From positions 868,001-932,000 of the forward strand of contig NZ_CP180537.1 in NCBI RefSeq assembly GCF_047777955.1: a stretch of DNA of 64,000 nt, given 5' to 3'. A model generated the notes under the pieces. It worked only from the letters and a program-made list of their open reading frames with translations. It was not told the DNA's origin and did no database searches. Shown here piece after piece: positions 26,460 to 35,179 of the stretch (position 1 is the stretch's first letter; each line of letters begins with the position of its first letter). This DNA comes from Didemnitutus sp047777955. GTDB taxonomy: Bacteria > Verrucomicrobiota > Verrucomicrobiia > Opitutales > Opitutaceae. Both the position numbers and the translations under genes were made by a program.

Positions 26460-27028
26460 CCGGCGCCGACCTGCTCGCCCTGATCAAGAAACAGCCCGTC
26501 GCCTTCGCCTGCGGCGTCCTCTGCGTGTTGTGCGCCGTCGCGTTCTACTTCCGCATGGACGCGATCGACGAGGCCCGCGCCGCCTTCGAAGCCAAGGACA
26601 AGGAGGCCAAGGCCGTCTCCCAGAACGCCCGCCATACCACCGGCCTCGCCGAGCAGGTCGCCGAGATGCAGGCCGCCGGCAAGCAGATCGAATCGCGCCT
26701 CGTCCGCGCCAGCGACCTCGCGAACAACCTCCAGGTTTTCTACCGCCTCGAGACCGAGACCGGCGTCAAGCTGATCGACGCGCGCCAGAACCCGCTGCCC
26801 ACGCCGAAGCAGAACGCGCCCAAGACCCTCTACGTCCCCGTCTCCTTCAGCCTCACGCTGCACGGCAACTACGCCCAGATCTGGTCGTTCCTCCGCCGCC
26901 TCGAGACCGGCCCGCATTTCGCGCGCTTCGATCGCCTCGCCCTCGCCAAGGTCGAGCTCGGCGCCAAGGACGCCGTGCCCGACCTCATGAGCGCCGTGTT
27001 CACCGTCGAACTCCTCGGCACGCCATGA
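26456..27028 (+). CDS. pilO: PilO-like inner-membrane alignment protein
   Basis: 190 residues starting at the ATG that overlaps the pilN-like stop. One transmembrane helix (about residues 14-30, VAFACGVLCVLCAVAFYF) is followed by a coiled coil (35-75) and a periplasmic ferredoxin-like domain with VPVSFSLTLHGNYAQIWSFLRRLE, a phrase typical of PilO/GspM folds. It should form a heterodimer with the PilN-like protein. The stop overlaps the ATG of the following gene, consistent with tight translational coupling across the operon. Confidence 0.8.
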   Translation: MTGADLLALIKKQPVAFACGVLCVLCAVAFYFRMDAIDEARAAFEAKDKEAKAVSQNARHTTGLAEQVAEMQAAGKQIESRLVRASDLANNLQVFYRLETETGVKLIDARQNPLPTPKQNAPKTLYVPVSFSLTLHGNYAQIWSFLRRLETGPHFARFDRLALAKVELGAKDAVPDLMSAVFTVELLGTP

Positions 27029-27555
27029 AGACGCTCCGCCTCGCCGCCCCGCTCGCCCTGCTCGCCGCCGCGGCCCTCGCCGCCGACGTGCCGCCCGTCG
27101 TCGCGCCCACCGCGCGCACCGCGAGCCTCGGCACCGCGCAGAAACTCCTCGCCCCCCGCGAGGCCGCTGCGCCGGCCAACCTCGTTGACCCCTTCCACTC
27201 CGAGGCCTTCGCGACCGCCGCCGCCACCAGCGGCACCGCCGCCGTCGGCAACCCGGCCGCCGCGTCGACCGCGGGCGCCGCCGGGGCCGGCACCGCCAGC
27301 GCCCCGCGCCCCGCCGGCCCGCGCACCACGCGCGACATCCTCCAGACCATCGGCGACGCCCTCCGCCCCGGTGGCTTCATCGTCATGGGCGGCCAGCCCT
27401 CGCTCTCCTTCGGTCAAAAGCGGGTCAAACCCGGTGGCACTCTGACAATTACCTTTGAAGGCGCGGAATACACCGTAGAGGTCACCAAGATCGATCACGT
27501 CAACTTCACGCTCCGTCTGAACAACGAAGAATACACCCGGCCCATCAAGAAATGA
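27025..27555 (+). CDS. PilP-position periplasmic protein
   Basis: 176 residues. A signal peptide (MKTLRLAAPLALLAAAALAA) is followed by a low-complexity Ala/Gly/Thr/Pro linker (about 40-100) and a C-terminal domain (about 105-176) with FIVMGGQPSLSFGQKRVK, GGTLTITFEG and NEEYTRPIKK. It has no lipobox cysteine, unlike classical PilP lipoproteins. Its slot between PilO-like and secretin genes suggests the PilP/GspC role, linking the inner-membrane ring to the secretin, but the C-terminal sequence is not clearly an HR domain. Start and stop overlap both neighbours closely. Confidence 0.65.
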   Translation: MKTLRLAAPLALLAAAALAADVPPVVAPTARTASLGTAQKLLAPREAAAPANLVDPFHSEAFATAAATSGTAAVGNPAAASTAGAAGAGTASAPRPAGPRTTRDILQTIGDALRPGGFIVMGGQPSLSFGQKRVKPGGTLTITFEGAEYTVEVTKIDHVNFTLRLNNEEYTRPIKK

Positions 27556-29399
27556 GGACCCACCCCATGCGCACACGCCCTGTCGTCTCCGCCGCCCTCG
27601 CCCTCACGCTGCTCGGCACTGTCACCGCGCAGAACAAGCCGGCCACGCCGCCCGCCGCCGCTCCCGCCGACCAGCCCGCCGCCACCGTCGCCGGCGCCCA
27701 GCCCACGCAGCACAGCGTGTCGCGCGACAAGGACACGCTCTCCGTCGACTTTCCCGACGAGGACATCAAGACCATCCTCCGCAACGTCGCCGACCTCTTC
27801 GAGCTCAACCTCGTCGTGCCCGACACGCTCGTCGGCAAGACCTCGATCAAGCTCCGCGACGTCACCTGGCGCCAGATCTTCGAGACCGTCCTCTCGCCGG
27901 CGAACTACACCTACGTCGAGGAGGGCAACATCGTGAAGGTCGTCAGCCGCGAGTCGCTGATGCAGGAGCCCGTCTCCACCGAGGTGTTCATTCTCAACAA
28001 CGCGAAGGCGTTCGACATCAAGCCCACCGTCGACGGCCTGGTCGACGCCGCGCAGGGCGGCAAGATCCTCATCGACGCCCGCTCCAACGCCCTCGTCATC
28101 ACCACCCAGCCCTCGCGCATGACGCGCATCCGCGCCATCATCGAGAAACTCGACAAGGCCACCGACCAGGTGATGATCGAGTCGAAGTTCGTCGAGGTCA
28201 GCGACAGCGACATCCGCAACATCGGCGTGAACTGGGCGTCGCTGGGCTCGGGCGTGAACCTGAGTGCGAGCAAGTTGACCAACACTTTCCAGCGCAGTCG
28301 CGGCCAGGATTACAGCCAGGGCAGCACCAACAACGGCACCACCCAGAACGGCACGCAGACCACCAACAGCACCACCAACACGACGGGGAACGACACGCTG
28401 GCAAAGACCGACAACGTCAATCAGCAGGGCAGCACGGTGACCTACACCGCAATCCCGAATGGCTCTGGAACGGGATCGTTTGCCACGGGAACGGTCAATC
28501 TTCCGGGTGGTTCAATCTCCGGAATGCCGAGCTCCGTGAACGCCAATATTTCGCCGTCTAACTACACGCCGGCCTCGGGCACCAGCCCGGCCTCGTTCAC
28601 CGCTCCCGTTACCATCAACAACACCGTGACGAACACGGCGCAGAACACCGTTACGACCACCACCGGGGCCAGCACCAACAACGGCACGATCGCGACCAAC
28701 TCGGTCAGCGACACGGTGACAAATCTCCTTGGGCTGACCAATACCGGCGGCACCTCCCGTCTCGCCACCGCGGTGTTCTCCGCCTCCGACTTCAACATCA
28801 TCGTCTCGGCCCTCAAGACGCAGAACAACACGAAGGTCATTTCCAATCCGACCATCGTCACGCTCAACAACACCGAGGCCTTCATCAACATCGGCTCCGA
28901 ATACCCGATTCCGAGCTACACCTACAACTCGGAGCGCGGCACGTTCGAGGTCTCCGGTTTCCAATACAAGCCGATCGGCGTGATTCTCAAAGTCACCCCG
29001 CAGGTCAACGCCCAGGGCACCATCCGCATGGCGATCGAGCCGGAGATCAGCAGCTCCAACCGTCAGACGACCTTCGGCGGCGCCGGCGGCGCCTCGATCC
29101 CGATCATCGACACGCGCAAGGTGAAGACGCAGGTCTCGCTCAAGGACGGCTACACCGCCGGCATCGGCGGCCTCATGTCCGCGACCAAGGCCCACGGCAG
29201 CACCAAGGTGCCCGTGCTCGGCAGCATTCCGGTGCTCGGCCGCCTGTTCTCCTCCAAGAGCGTGAACGACGTCACCACGAATCTGCTGATCTTCATCACG
29301 GCCAAGACCGTCGCCGCCGACGGCGCCGATCCCGCGCAGGTGTTCAACGCCGCCGCCCTCGAGGCCGCCGGCGAGACGCCCGCCCCCAAGGCCAAGTAA
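27552..29399 (+). CDS. pilQ: Secretin, PilQ/GspD family, with long Asn/Thr/Ser-rich insertion
   Basis: 615 residues. A signal peptide (a second in-frame ATG at 27567 may be the true start) and a Pro/Ala linker precede STN/N-type domains: DTLSVDFPDEDIKTILRNVADLF, then ILIDARSNALVITTQPSRMTRIRAIIEKLD. The secretin beta-barrel (about 405-590) shows NTKVISNPTIVTLNNTEAFINIGSEYPI, VGVILKVTP-type sequence, VKTQVSLKDGYTAGIGGLM and VPVLGSIPVLGRLFSSK. Between them (about 240-395) lies a long Asn/Thr/Ser/Gly-rich insertion with NTTGN, TNNGT and TNTAQNTVTTTTG stretches. It forms the outer-membrane pore of the pilus or type II machine. It is the last gene of the operon and is followed by a strong terminator. 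Confidence 0.93.
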   Translation: MRTHPMRTRPVVSAALALTLLGTVTAQNKPATPPAAAPADQPAATVAGAQPTQHSVSRDKDTLSVDFPDEDIKTILRNVADLFELNLVVPDTLVGKTSIKLRDVTWRQIFETVLSPANYTYVEEGNIVKVVSRESLMQEPVSTEVFILNNAKAFDIKPTVDGLVDAAQGGKILIDARSNALVITTQPSRMTRIRAIIEKLDKATDQVMIESKFVEVSDSDIRNIGVNWASLGSGVNLSASKLTNTFQRSRGQDYSQGSTNNGTTQNGTQTTNSTTNTTGNDTLAKTDNVNQQGSTVTYTAIPNGSGTGSFATGTVNLPGGSISGMPSSVNANISPSNYTPASGTSPASFTAPVTINNTVTNTAQNTVTTTTGASTNNGTIATNSVSDTVTNLLGLTNTGGTSRLATAVFSASDFNIIVSALKTQNNTKVISNPTIVTLNNTEAFINIGSEYPIPSYTYNSERGTFEVSGFQYKPIGVILKVTPQVNAQGTIRMAIEPEISSSNRQTTFGGAGGASIPIIDTRKVKTQVSLKDGYTAGIGGLMSATKAHGSTKVPVLGSIPVLGRLFSSKSVNDVTTNLLIFITAKTVAADGADPAQVFNAAALEAAGETPAPKAK

Positions 29400-29425
29400 G
29401 CCGCGCTGAGCGCGACCGCTTTCCC

Positions 29426-29458
29426 GGCCGTCCCGCCTTCGCGGGACGGCCTTTTTTT
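29426..29458 (+). terminator. Rho-independent terminator of the pilMNOPQ operon
   Basis: The 11-base arms GGCCGTCCCGC (29426-29436) and GCGGGACGGCC (29441-29451) surround CTTC and are followed by seven Ts. The T-run touches the stop codon of the convergent protease gene. Confidence 0.95.
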
Positions 29459-30072
29459 CACCACCACCCGTGCACGAAGCCCTGCGCGTATTTGACCGCG
29501 AACACGCCCAGGTTCTTCGCCAGGTGCGCGGCGATGCACGGCAGCAGCGAGCGGCTGGGATTCAGCCTCCAGAACCGCACCGTGTAGAACCACAGCGAGC
29601 TGGCGAAGACCGCGGCCGTGCTGAACCACGCCTTCGCGCCGAAATGCGCCTGCAGCGCGCCGTCGCGCCATTCCCAGAGGAACGGATGCAGCCCGGCGAA
29701 GAGGAGCGATGCGCCGACGATGCCGGCGACCAGCGCCGCGCGGCCGCGGTGCTCGATCACGAGGAAGCCGCGGAAGATCAGCTCCTCGCCGAACGCCGCC
29801 GCCAGCGTGTAGAGGCCGAAGAGCGCGGTGATGGAGCTTTGCTGCGCCGTCAGCCCCAGGGCGCTTTCGCCCGCGGTCTCGAGCGCCAGCAGGGCGAGCG
29901 CGCCCAGCGCGGCCAGCGCGATGGCGCCGCGTCCGGCCGCCGTGGCGCCGGGCAGGGCGCGCGGAGGCGGGGCGCCCCGGCGCGCGGCCCGGTAGTCGTC
30001 GAGCCACAGTTGGGCGACATAGCCCGTGGCGCCGAGCAATCCGAGGAGCAGCAGGGGGTGGTCCTGACCCAT
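29458..30072 (-). CDS. CPBP-family intramembrane glutamic endopeptidase
   Basis: 204 residues if started at the ATG at 30070-30072 (MGQDHPLLLL); a start 36 bases upstream is also open. Several membrane helices carry the conserved Abi/CAAX protease motifs: EELIFR (Glu96, Glu97, Arg101), FAGLH (His129) and HLAKN (His183, Asn187). The family cleaves prenylated or membrane-embedded substrates in the inner membrane; the substrate here is unknown. It is divergent from the polyprenyl synthase gene, with 91 bases between starts, and convergent with the secretin operon. Confidence 0.9.
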   Translation of the reverse strand: MGQDHPLLLLGLLGATGYVAQLWLDDYRAARRGAPPPRALPGATAAGRGAIALAALGALALLALETAGESALGLTAQQSSITALFGLYTLAAAFGEELIFRGFLVIEHRGRAALVAGIVGASLLFAGLHPFLWEWRDGALQAHFGAKAWFSTAAVFASSLWFYTVRFWRLNPSRSLLPCIAAHLAKNLGVFAVKYAQGFVHGWW

Positions 30073-30163
30073 GTTTGAACGAAACGTGATTGCCGCCATC
30101 ACTGGCAAGACTGACGGAGCTTTTTGTTAGCCTTTCGGACGCCCGTTCCTAGCGTCACCGGCG

Positions 30164-31195
30164 ATGTCCGGTCCCGCGCCCCACACCGTCTTTGCCGAGA
30201 ACGATCCCGCCGCCGTCTTCGCGCGCCTCGCGCCGCAGATGGCCGCGCTCGATGCGTTCATGCAGGAACAGGTGGCGGGTTTCGAGCCCGAGATCCGCGA
30301 GATGGCGGCCTACTGCCTGGAGACCTCCGGCAAGCGCCTGCGGCCCACGCTGGTCTTCATCTCCGGCTGGCAAGGAGACGGCGTGATCGGCCGCGACCTC
30401 GTGCGCGCCGCCGGCGTGGTGGAGATGGTGCACCTCGCGACCCTCGTGCACGACGACATCATGGACCAGGCCGACGTGCGCCGCAGCCGTCCGACCGCGT
30501 CGCGCAAGTTCGGCCCCGATGCCGCGGTGCTGCTCGGCGACGCCCTCTTCTCGCAGGCGCTGCACGTCGCCTCGCAGTTTCCCACCACCGACGTCTGCCG
30601 CGCGGTGTCGGAGTCGACGCGCAAGGTTTGCTCCGGCGAGATCATGCAGACGCTGCACCGCCGCGACATGGGGGTGACGCTGGCGGACTACTACCGCGTG
30701 ATCGACCTGAAGACCGCCGAGCTTTTCCGCGTGTCGTGCTACCTCGGCGCGCAGCTGTCGGGCAACGGCAGCGCGTTCGTGGCCGCGGCCAATGACTACG
30801 GCCGCCACCTCGGCATCGCCTACCAGATTTACGACGACCTCGTGGACTTCCTCGGCGAGGAGAAGCGCATCGGCAAGACGCTCGGCACCGACCTCGCCAG
30901 CGGCAAGCTGACGCTGCCCCTCATGCTGTTGCTCGAGAAGCTCCCCGCCGCCGAGCGCGCCGAGGTGATCGGCGCCATGCAGGCCGGCCAGCCCCTGCCG
31001 TTGGGCGTCAGCGTGGAGCGCATGCGCGCCCTCGGCATCGCCGCCGGCGTCGTGGGCGCCGTGGAGGAGGAACTGGCCCGCGCCCTCTCGGTCCTTATGC
31101 CTTACGGGGACCTCGCCCCCGTGCCTCTGATGCGGCAATTGAGCGGCCTGTTGAAGGGCCAGATCGCCGCCTTGCAGGCCCCGACCAAGCCGTAA
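30164..31195 (+). CDS. ispB: Polyprenyl diphosphate synthase (octaprenyl/IspB type)
   Basis: 343 residues. It condenses isopentenyl diphosphate units onto an allylic primer to make the side chain of respiratory quinones. GKRLRP (about 56-61) binds substrate. The first aspartate motif DDIMD is at 97-101 followed by RR (106-107), and the second is DDLVD at 224-228, followed by GKTLGTDL and GKLTLP. The length and the spacing before the first motif fit long-chain (trans) synthases rather than FPP synthase. The product chain length cannot be read reliably from the sequence. The sigma factor gene follows 46 bases later. Confidence 0.93.
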   Translation: MSGPAPHTVFAENDPAAVFARLAPQMAALDAFMQEQVAGFEPEIREMAAYCLETSGKRLRPTLVFISGWQGDGVIGRDLVRAAGVVEMVHLATLVHDDIMDQADVRRSRPTASRKFGPDAAVLLGDALFSQALHVASQFPTTDVCRAVSESTRKVCSGEIMQTLHRRDMGVTLADYYRVIDLKTAELFRVSCYLGAQLSGNGSAFVAAANDYGRHLGIAYQIYDDLVDFLGEEKRIGKTLGTDLASGKLTLPLMLLLEKLPAAERAEVIGAMQAGQPLPLGVSVERMRALGIAAGVVGAVEEELARALSVLMPYGDLAPVPLMRQLSGLLKGQIAALQAPTKP

Positions 31196-31241
31196 TTCGC
31201 CGTTGCCCTCGGACGGCCCAAACCCGACCTTACACCTCCCG

Positions 31242-31871
31242 ATGAACTTCTCGAAGGTCTTCTCCAAGACCCTCGTGACCTCCCCTGAGCGCCAGCAGGA
31301 GGCGGATGCGGATTTTGAGGTGGTGAAACGGGTCCAGGCGGGCGACGTGGCGGCGTTCGACGTCCTGATTCGTAAATACCGCGAGCGGCTCTTCGGCGTG
31401 GTTTACAACCTGACCTCCAACCGCGAGGACACCGCCGATCTCGTCCAGGACGCCTTCATCAAGGCCTTCCAGTCGATCAATCGCTTCCAAGGCCAGTCGT
31501 CGTTCTTCACCTGGCTCTACAAGATCGCGGTCAACACGACGCTAAGTCATTTGCGTAAGAATAAATTGCGCACTTTCTTCAGCCTTGAAAAGGTCCAGGA
31601 GGACGGCGCTTCCACCGAGATCCTGAACCAGTTGACCGACACTTCCGGCGCCGATCGCGACGCCTACCTGAAGGAGCTGCAGGAGAAATTGAACGAAGCG
31701 CTGCAAAAACTGTCTATCAAGCATCGCACCGTCATCACCTTGTTCGAAATCGATGGACTCAGCCACGCCGAGATTGCCGAAGTCATGGACTGCTCTGAAG
31801 GCACCGTCCGCTCGCGGCTGCACTACGCGAAACAGTTCCTCCAAGGTGAATTGAGCAAATACCTCCGCTGA
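31242..31871 (+). CDS. ECF RNA polymerase sigma factor (RpoE/SigW-like)
   Basis: 209 residues from the ATG at 31242. Sigma region 2 spans about 24-95 (VVKRVQAGDVAAFDVLIRKY, DTADLVQDAFIKAFQ, FFTWLYKIAVN). Region 4 spans about 140-205 (LSIKHRTVITLFEIDGL, AEIAEVMDCSEGTVRSRLHYAK). A basic/hydrophobic N-terminus of about 20 residues precedes the fold. The next gene, 4 bases away, encodes a single-pass membrane protein that could act as its anti-sigma factor. Target genes are unknown. Codon use and base composition around 31550 are slightly more AT-rich than in neighbours. Confidence 0.94.
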   Translation: MNFSKVFSKTLVTSPERQQEADADFEVVKRVQAGDVAAFDVLIRKYRERLFGVVYNLTSNREDTADLVQDAFIKAFQSINRFQGQSSFFTWLYKIAVNTTLSHLRKNKLRTFFSLEKVQEDGASTEILNQLTDTSGADRDAYLKELQEKLNEALQKLSIKHRTVITLFEIDGLSHAEIAEVMDCSEGTVRSRLHYAKQFLQGELSKYLR

Positions 31872-31875
31872 CCGC

Positions 31876-32673
31876 ATGTCGCAACGCCCGTCCAACTCCA
31901 AAGTCACCGTCGAGGATCTGCTGCGTCTGAAGCGCGCCGAGCGCCCCGATGCGGAGTTTTGGCACAAGTTCGAAGTCGAGCTGCGGCAGAAGCAGCTCGC
32001 CGCGCTCGTCGAGCGCCGCCCCTGGTGGCAGAGCCTTCCGCTGCTGCTCAACCGCCGCGTCTACCTGCCGGTCGGCGCCACGGCCGTCCTGACTTTCACG
32101 CTCGTCTCGCTCCGCTACTACACGCCCACACCGGTCGCGAACGTCGCCCCGGTCGAGCCCGCGCGCGAGGCCGCCGTCGCCTCCGCGACGGTCGAACCGC
32201 GCCACGACATCGTCGCCGCGGTCGAAGCGAGCCAGCCGCGCGCGGCCAACCTCGCCGAAGCCGACGAGGCGCCGGTCACCGCCCAAGTCCAGCTTTCCGA
32301 CCGCCTGCCCGCGCAGAACGAGCTCGTGCCGTGGAGTGCGCCGCGCGCCGAGGAGACGCCCTCCGCCCGCTCGATCGCGGCCAACCTGGCCCGGCTCGAG
32401 GAATCGGAGCCCGATCTCGCCCACGCCTTGCTCAACCGCGTCGCGGCCGCGCCGGTCGACGCGCAGGACTCCGCCGAATTCGCCGGCGTCGCCGCCGTCG
32501 CCTCGCGCCGCAACCGCCTGCTCGCCGCGATGAGCGACCGCCAGTTCACGCCCGATCCGTCCGCTCCGGAAGTCGTCCGCGAGCGTCTCGTGCGCCGTCT
32601 GGGCGACGCCGATTACGGCAACGGCTGGACCCGCGTCGGCCTGAAGGCCGACCGCGTCTCGCTCAAATTCTGA
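31876..32673 (+). CDS. Single-pass membrane protein, candidate anti-sigma factor
   Basis: 265 residues. The cytoplasmic N-terminus (about 1-60) is charged and helical (VTVEDLLRLKRAERPDAEFWHKFEVELRQKQ). One transmembrane helix lies near residues 62-80 (LPVGATAVLTFTLVSL). The remainder is an Ala/Glu/Pro-rich periplasmic region with no recognised domain. It has no zinc-binding HxxxCxxC motif of ZAS-type anti-sigma factors. Its place 4 bases after the ECF sigma gene is the main argument for an anti-sigma or sensory partner role. A terminator follows. Confidence 0.7.
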   Translation: MSQRPSNSKVTVEDLLRLKRAERPDAEFWHKFEVELRQKQLAALVERRPWWQSLPLLLNRRVYLPVGATAVLTFTLVSLRYYTPTPVANVAPVEPAREAAVASATVEPRHDIVAAVEASQPRAANLAEADEAPVTAQVQLSDRLPAQNELVPWSAPRAEETPSARSIAANLARLEESEPDLAHALLNRVAAAPVDAQDSAEFAGVAAVASRRNRLLAAMSDRQFTPDPSAPEVVRERLVRRLGDADYGNGWTRVGLKADRVSLKF

Positions 32674-32700
32674 GCGCCCGCCGCCGCGCTTCCTTTCCCT

Positions 32701-32726
32701 GGCCCGCCTCGGCGGGCCTTTTCTTT
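32701..32726 (+). terminator. Rho-independent terminator of the sigma factor operon
   Basis: The arms GGCCCGC (32701-32707) and GCGGGCC (32712-32718) enclose CTCG and are followed by TTTTCTTT. It lies between the candidate anti-sigma gene and fumC. Confidence 0.85.
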
Positions 32727-32759
32727 GCGCCGCGCCGCGGCCCACCTAGCTTTCGCCGG

Positions 32760-34169
32760 ATGAGAACCGAACGCGACTCGATGGGCGAGATGGCCGTGCC
32801 GGACGACGCTCTCTACGGGGCCTCCACCCAGCGCGCCGTGCTCAACTTTCCCGTCAGCGGCCGTCCGCTGCCCGAGGCCTTCATCCGCGCGCTCGGCCTC
32901 GTGAAATGGGCCTGCGCCCGCGCCAACGCCGACCTCGGCCTGCTCCCGCCCGACAAGGCGCGCGCCATCGAGCAGGTCGCGCTCGAAATCGCCGATGGCC
33001 AGCTCACGCGCCATTTCCCGATCGACGTCTTCCAGACCGGTTCCGCCACCTCGACGAACATGAACGCCAACGAGGTGATCGCCAACCGCGCCAGCCAGCT
33101 TGCCGGCCAGCCGATCGGCGCGAAGAAGCCGCTGCACCCGAACGACGACGTCAACCTCGGCCAGTCCTCCAACGACGTCATCCCGACGGTCCTGCATGTC
33201 TCCGTCGCGCTGGCGCTGCAGCGCGACCTCGCACCCGCCCTCGACGCGCTCGCCGCCGAGCTCGATCGCAAAGCCGCGGCGTGGTCGCACGTCGTGAAGA
33301 TCGGCCGCACGCACCTGATGGACGCCACGCCGCTGACGCTCGGCCAGGAGTTCTCCGGCTACGCCACGCAGGCGCACAAGGCCGCCGAGCGTGCGCGCCG
33401 CGCGGTGGCGGTGCTGGGCGAGCTCGCGATCGGCGGCACCGCCGTCGGCACCGGCCTGAACACGCATGTCGAGTTCGGTGCGCGCGTCGCCCGGCTGCTC
33501 AACGCGCGCACCGGCCTCGCGTTCCGCGAGGCGCAGAACCACTTCGAGGCGCAAGGGGCGCGCGACGACTGCGTCGAGGCCGCCGGCCAGCTCGCCGCCA
33601 TCGCCGCGGCACTGACCAAAATCGCGAACGATCTTCGCCTCCTCGGCTCCGGCCCGCGCGCCGGCCTCGCCGAGATCAAGCTCCCCGCGACGCAGCCGGG
33701 CTCGTCGATCATGCCGGGCAAGGTCAACCCGGTGATGAGCGAGATGCTGGTGCAGGTCTGCCTCTACACGCAGGGCCTCACCCAGACGATCCAGCTCGCC
33801 GGCCGCGACGGCCACTTCGAGCTGAACGTTACGCTGCCGCTCATGGCGCATTGCTTCCACGAGGCGATCAGCTGCCTCGCGCACGCGACGCGCACGTTCA
33901 CGGAAAAGTGCGTCGCGGGCCTCGAGGCCGATCCGGCGCGCTGCCGCGAGCTCGTCGACCGCTCGCTCATGCTCGTGACCGCGCTCAACCCGCACCTCGG
34001 CTACGACGCCGCCGCGGCGATCGCGAAGGAGGCCTACGCCAGCGGGCGCACGCTGCGCGAACTCGTGCTCGAAAAGAAGCTGATGGACGCCGCGGCGCTC
34101 GACCGCGCGCTCGATCCGCTCGCGATGACGCAGCCCGGGGCGAGTTCGCCGGGAGCGGGCGGCGGCTGA
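32760..34169 (+). CDS. fumC: Class II fumarate hydratase
   Basis: 469 residues; iron-independent enzyme that interconverts fumarate and malate in the citric acid cycle. The superfamily signature GSSIMPGKVNP is at 314-324. The substrate-binding phrases are TGSATSTNMNANEVIANR (93-110) and HPNDDVNLGQSSNDVIPT (126-143), with IGRTHLMDATPLTLGQE at about 181-197. The TGS.T..NMN pattern is closer to fumarase than to aspartase, although aspartate ammonia-lyase is a relative that cannot be fully excluded. yjbQ starts 4 bases downstream. A class I fumarase is encoded 1 kb further on. Confidence 0.88.
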   Translation: MRTERDSMGEMAVPDDALYGASTQRAVLNFPVSGRPLPEAFIRALGLVKWACARANADLGLLPPDKARAIEQVALEIADGQLTRHFPIDVFQTGSATSTNMNANEVIANRASQLAGQPIGAKKPLHPNDDVNLGQSSNDVIPTVLHVSVALALQRDLAPALDALAAELDRKAAAWSHVVKIGRTHLMDATPLTLGQEFSGYATQAHKAAERARRAVAVLGELAIGGTAVGTGLNTHVEFGARVARLLNARTGLAFREAQNHFEAQGARDDCVEAAGQLAAIAAALTKIANDLRLLGSGPRAGLAEIKLPATQPGSSIMPGKVNPVMSEMLVQVCLYTQGLTQTIQLAGRDGHFELNVTLPLMAHCFHEAISCLAHATRTFTEKCVAGLEADPARCRELVDRSLMLVTALNPHLGYDAAAAIAKEAYASGRTLRELVLEKKLMDAAALDRALDPLAMTQPGASSPGAGGG

Positions 34170-34173
34170 TTTC

Positions 34174-34593
34174 ATGGCCATCCACCAAGCCACCCTCACG
34201 ATCCGCACGCCCGGGCCGGGCACGCACGAGATCACGGAAGAAGTCGCCCGCGAGCTGGGCCGCAGCGGCCTGCAGCGCGGCGTCGCCACGATCTTCTGCC
34301 AGCACACCAGCGCGAGCCTCGTGATCATGGAGAACGCCGACCCGTCCGCGCGCCGCGACCTGGAGGCGTGGCTCAACCGTCTCGTGCCGGAAAACGACCG
34401 GCACTTCACGCACACGCTCGAGGGCGCGGACGACATGCCCAGCCACATCAAGATGGCCCTCACGCGCACGAGCGAGCAGGTGCCGTTCGCCGACGGCCAG
34501 TTGCTGCTCGGCACGTGGCAGGGCGTTTTCCTCTGGGAACACCGCCGCGCGCCGCACTCGCGGCGCGTGCTCGTGACGTTCGTGGGCGAGTGA
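34174..34593 (+). CDS. yjbQ: YjbQ family protein (UPF0047, thiamine-phosphate synthase-like)
   Basis: 139 residues covering the whole UPF0047 fold. It shows the family core FCQHTSASLVIMENADPS, HTLEGADDMPSHIKMAL and the terminal DGQLLLGTWQGVFLWEHR. Members from E. coli and archaea have weak thiamine-phosphate synthase activity in vitro, but the physiological role is not agreed. Conserved His residues in QHTS and PSHI probably form the active site. It follows fumC by 4 bases and is probably co-transcribed. An imperfect terminator lies about 90 bases downstream. Confidence 0.92.
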   Translation: MAIHQATLTIRTPGPGTHEITEEVARELGRSGLQRGVATIFCQHTSASLVIMENADPSARRDLEAWLNRLVPENDRHFTHTLEGADDMPSHIKMALTRTSEQVPFADGQLLLGTWQGVFLWEHRRAPHSRRVLVTFVGE

Positions 34594-34680
34594 GCGGATG
34601 CTTGACCCGCGCGCTTTGCGCGACTGACTTGGCGGCGGATGTCATTCCCGGAGATTGTCTGACCTGCCACTGGCTGAGCA

Positions 34681-34706
34681 CCGGCCGCGTTTCGCGGCGG
34701 GCTTTT
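34681..34706 (+). terminator. Probable terminator of fumC-yjbQ
   Basis: The arms CCGGCCGCG (34681-34689) and CGCGGCGGG (34693-34701) pair with one mismatch around TTT and are followed by CTTTTC. It is weaker than other terminators in the window. The remaining 220 bases between yjbQ and the next gene show nothing else recognisable. Confidence 0.55.
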
Positions 34707-34814
34707 CATTATTCCCGGCAGCCAACGCCCAGTGAGGCGGTGCCGGTCCAGCCAGTGTGAGGCGGCCCGCGCCATCGCGGGATCACTCTCTCCCTCGCCG
34801 GGATATCGCATCCC

Positions 34815-35177
34815 ATGTCAGACCATTACCGCTTTTCCCCGCCCGAGTGTCGCGGCGCGAAGCTCTCCTATCTCAAATGCCGTCACTGCGGCGGCGAATT
34901 CTCCCTCGACGCGCCGGGCACGCGCCATCGCAACCACTGCCCGTGGTGCCTGTGGAGCGTGCACCTCGACCACAAGCCCGGCGATCGCGCCGCCGACTGC
35001 GGCGGCGGTATGGAGCCGATCGCCATTCACGCCGCGGCCGACGGCGAGTGGCTGCTCGTGCACCAGTGCAAGACCTGCTTCACCGTGCACGTGAACCGCA
35101 TCGCGGGCGACGACAGCGAACGCGAGTTGCTCGCGCTCGCGTTGCGTCCGATCCGCAACACGCCGTTCCCAATCTGA
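34815..35177 (+). CDS. RNHCP domain protein
   Basis: 120 residues. A treble-clef-like zinc site is formed by CRHC (Cys22, Cys25) and HCPWC (Cys42, Cys45) within the signature RNHCPWCLWSVHLD. A further pair, CKTC, lies near residue 91-94 (HQCKTCFTVHVNRI). This matches RNHCP-domain proteins, small cytoplasmic proteins of unknown function often thought to bind RNA or act in translation. The ATG at 34815 is the first in frame. It is convergent with the class I fumarase gene across a strong hairpin. Confidence 0.88.
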   Translation: MSDHYRFSPPECRGAKLSYLKCRHCGGEFSLDAPGTRHRNHCPWCLWSVHLDHKPGDRAADCGGGMEPIAIHAAADGEWLLVHQCKTCFTVHVNRIAGDDSERELLALALRPIRNTPFPI

Positions 35178-35179
35178 GC

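Noticed and set aside
34594..34814. A further small gene between yjbQ and the RNHCP gene
   Set aside because: Only short frames without a start and ribosome site; just a weak terminator is supported.
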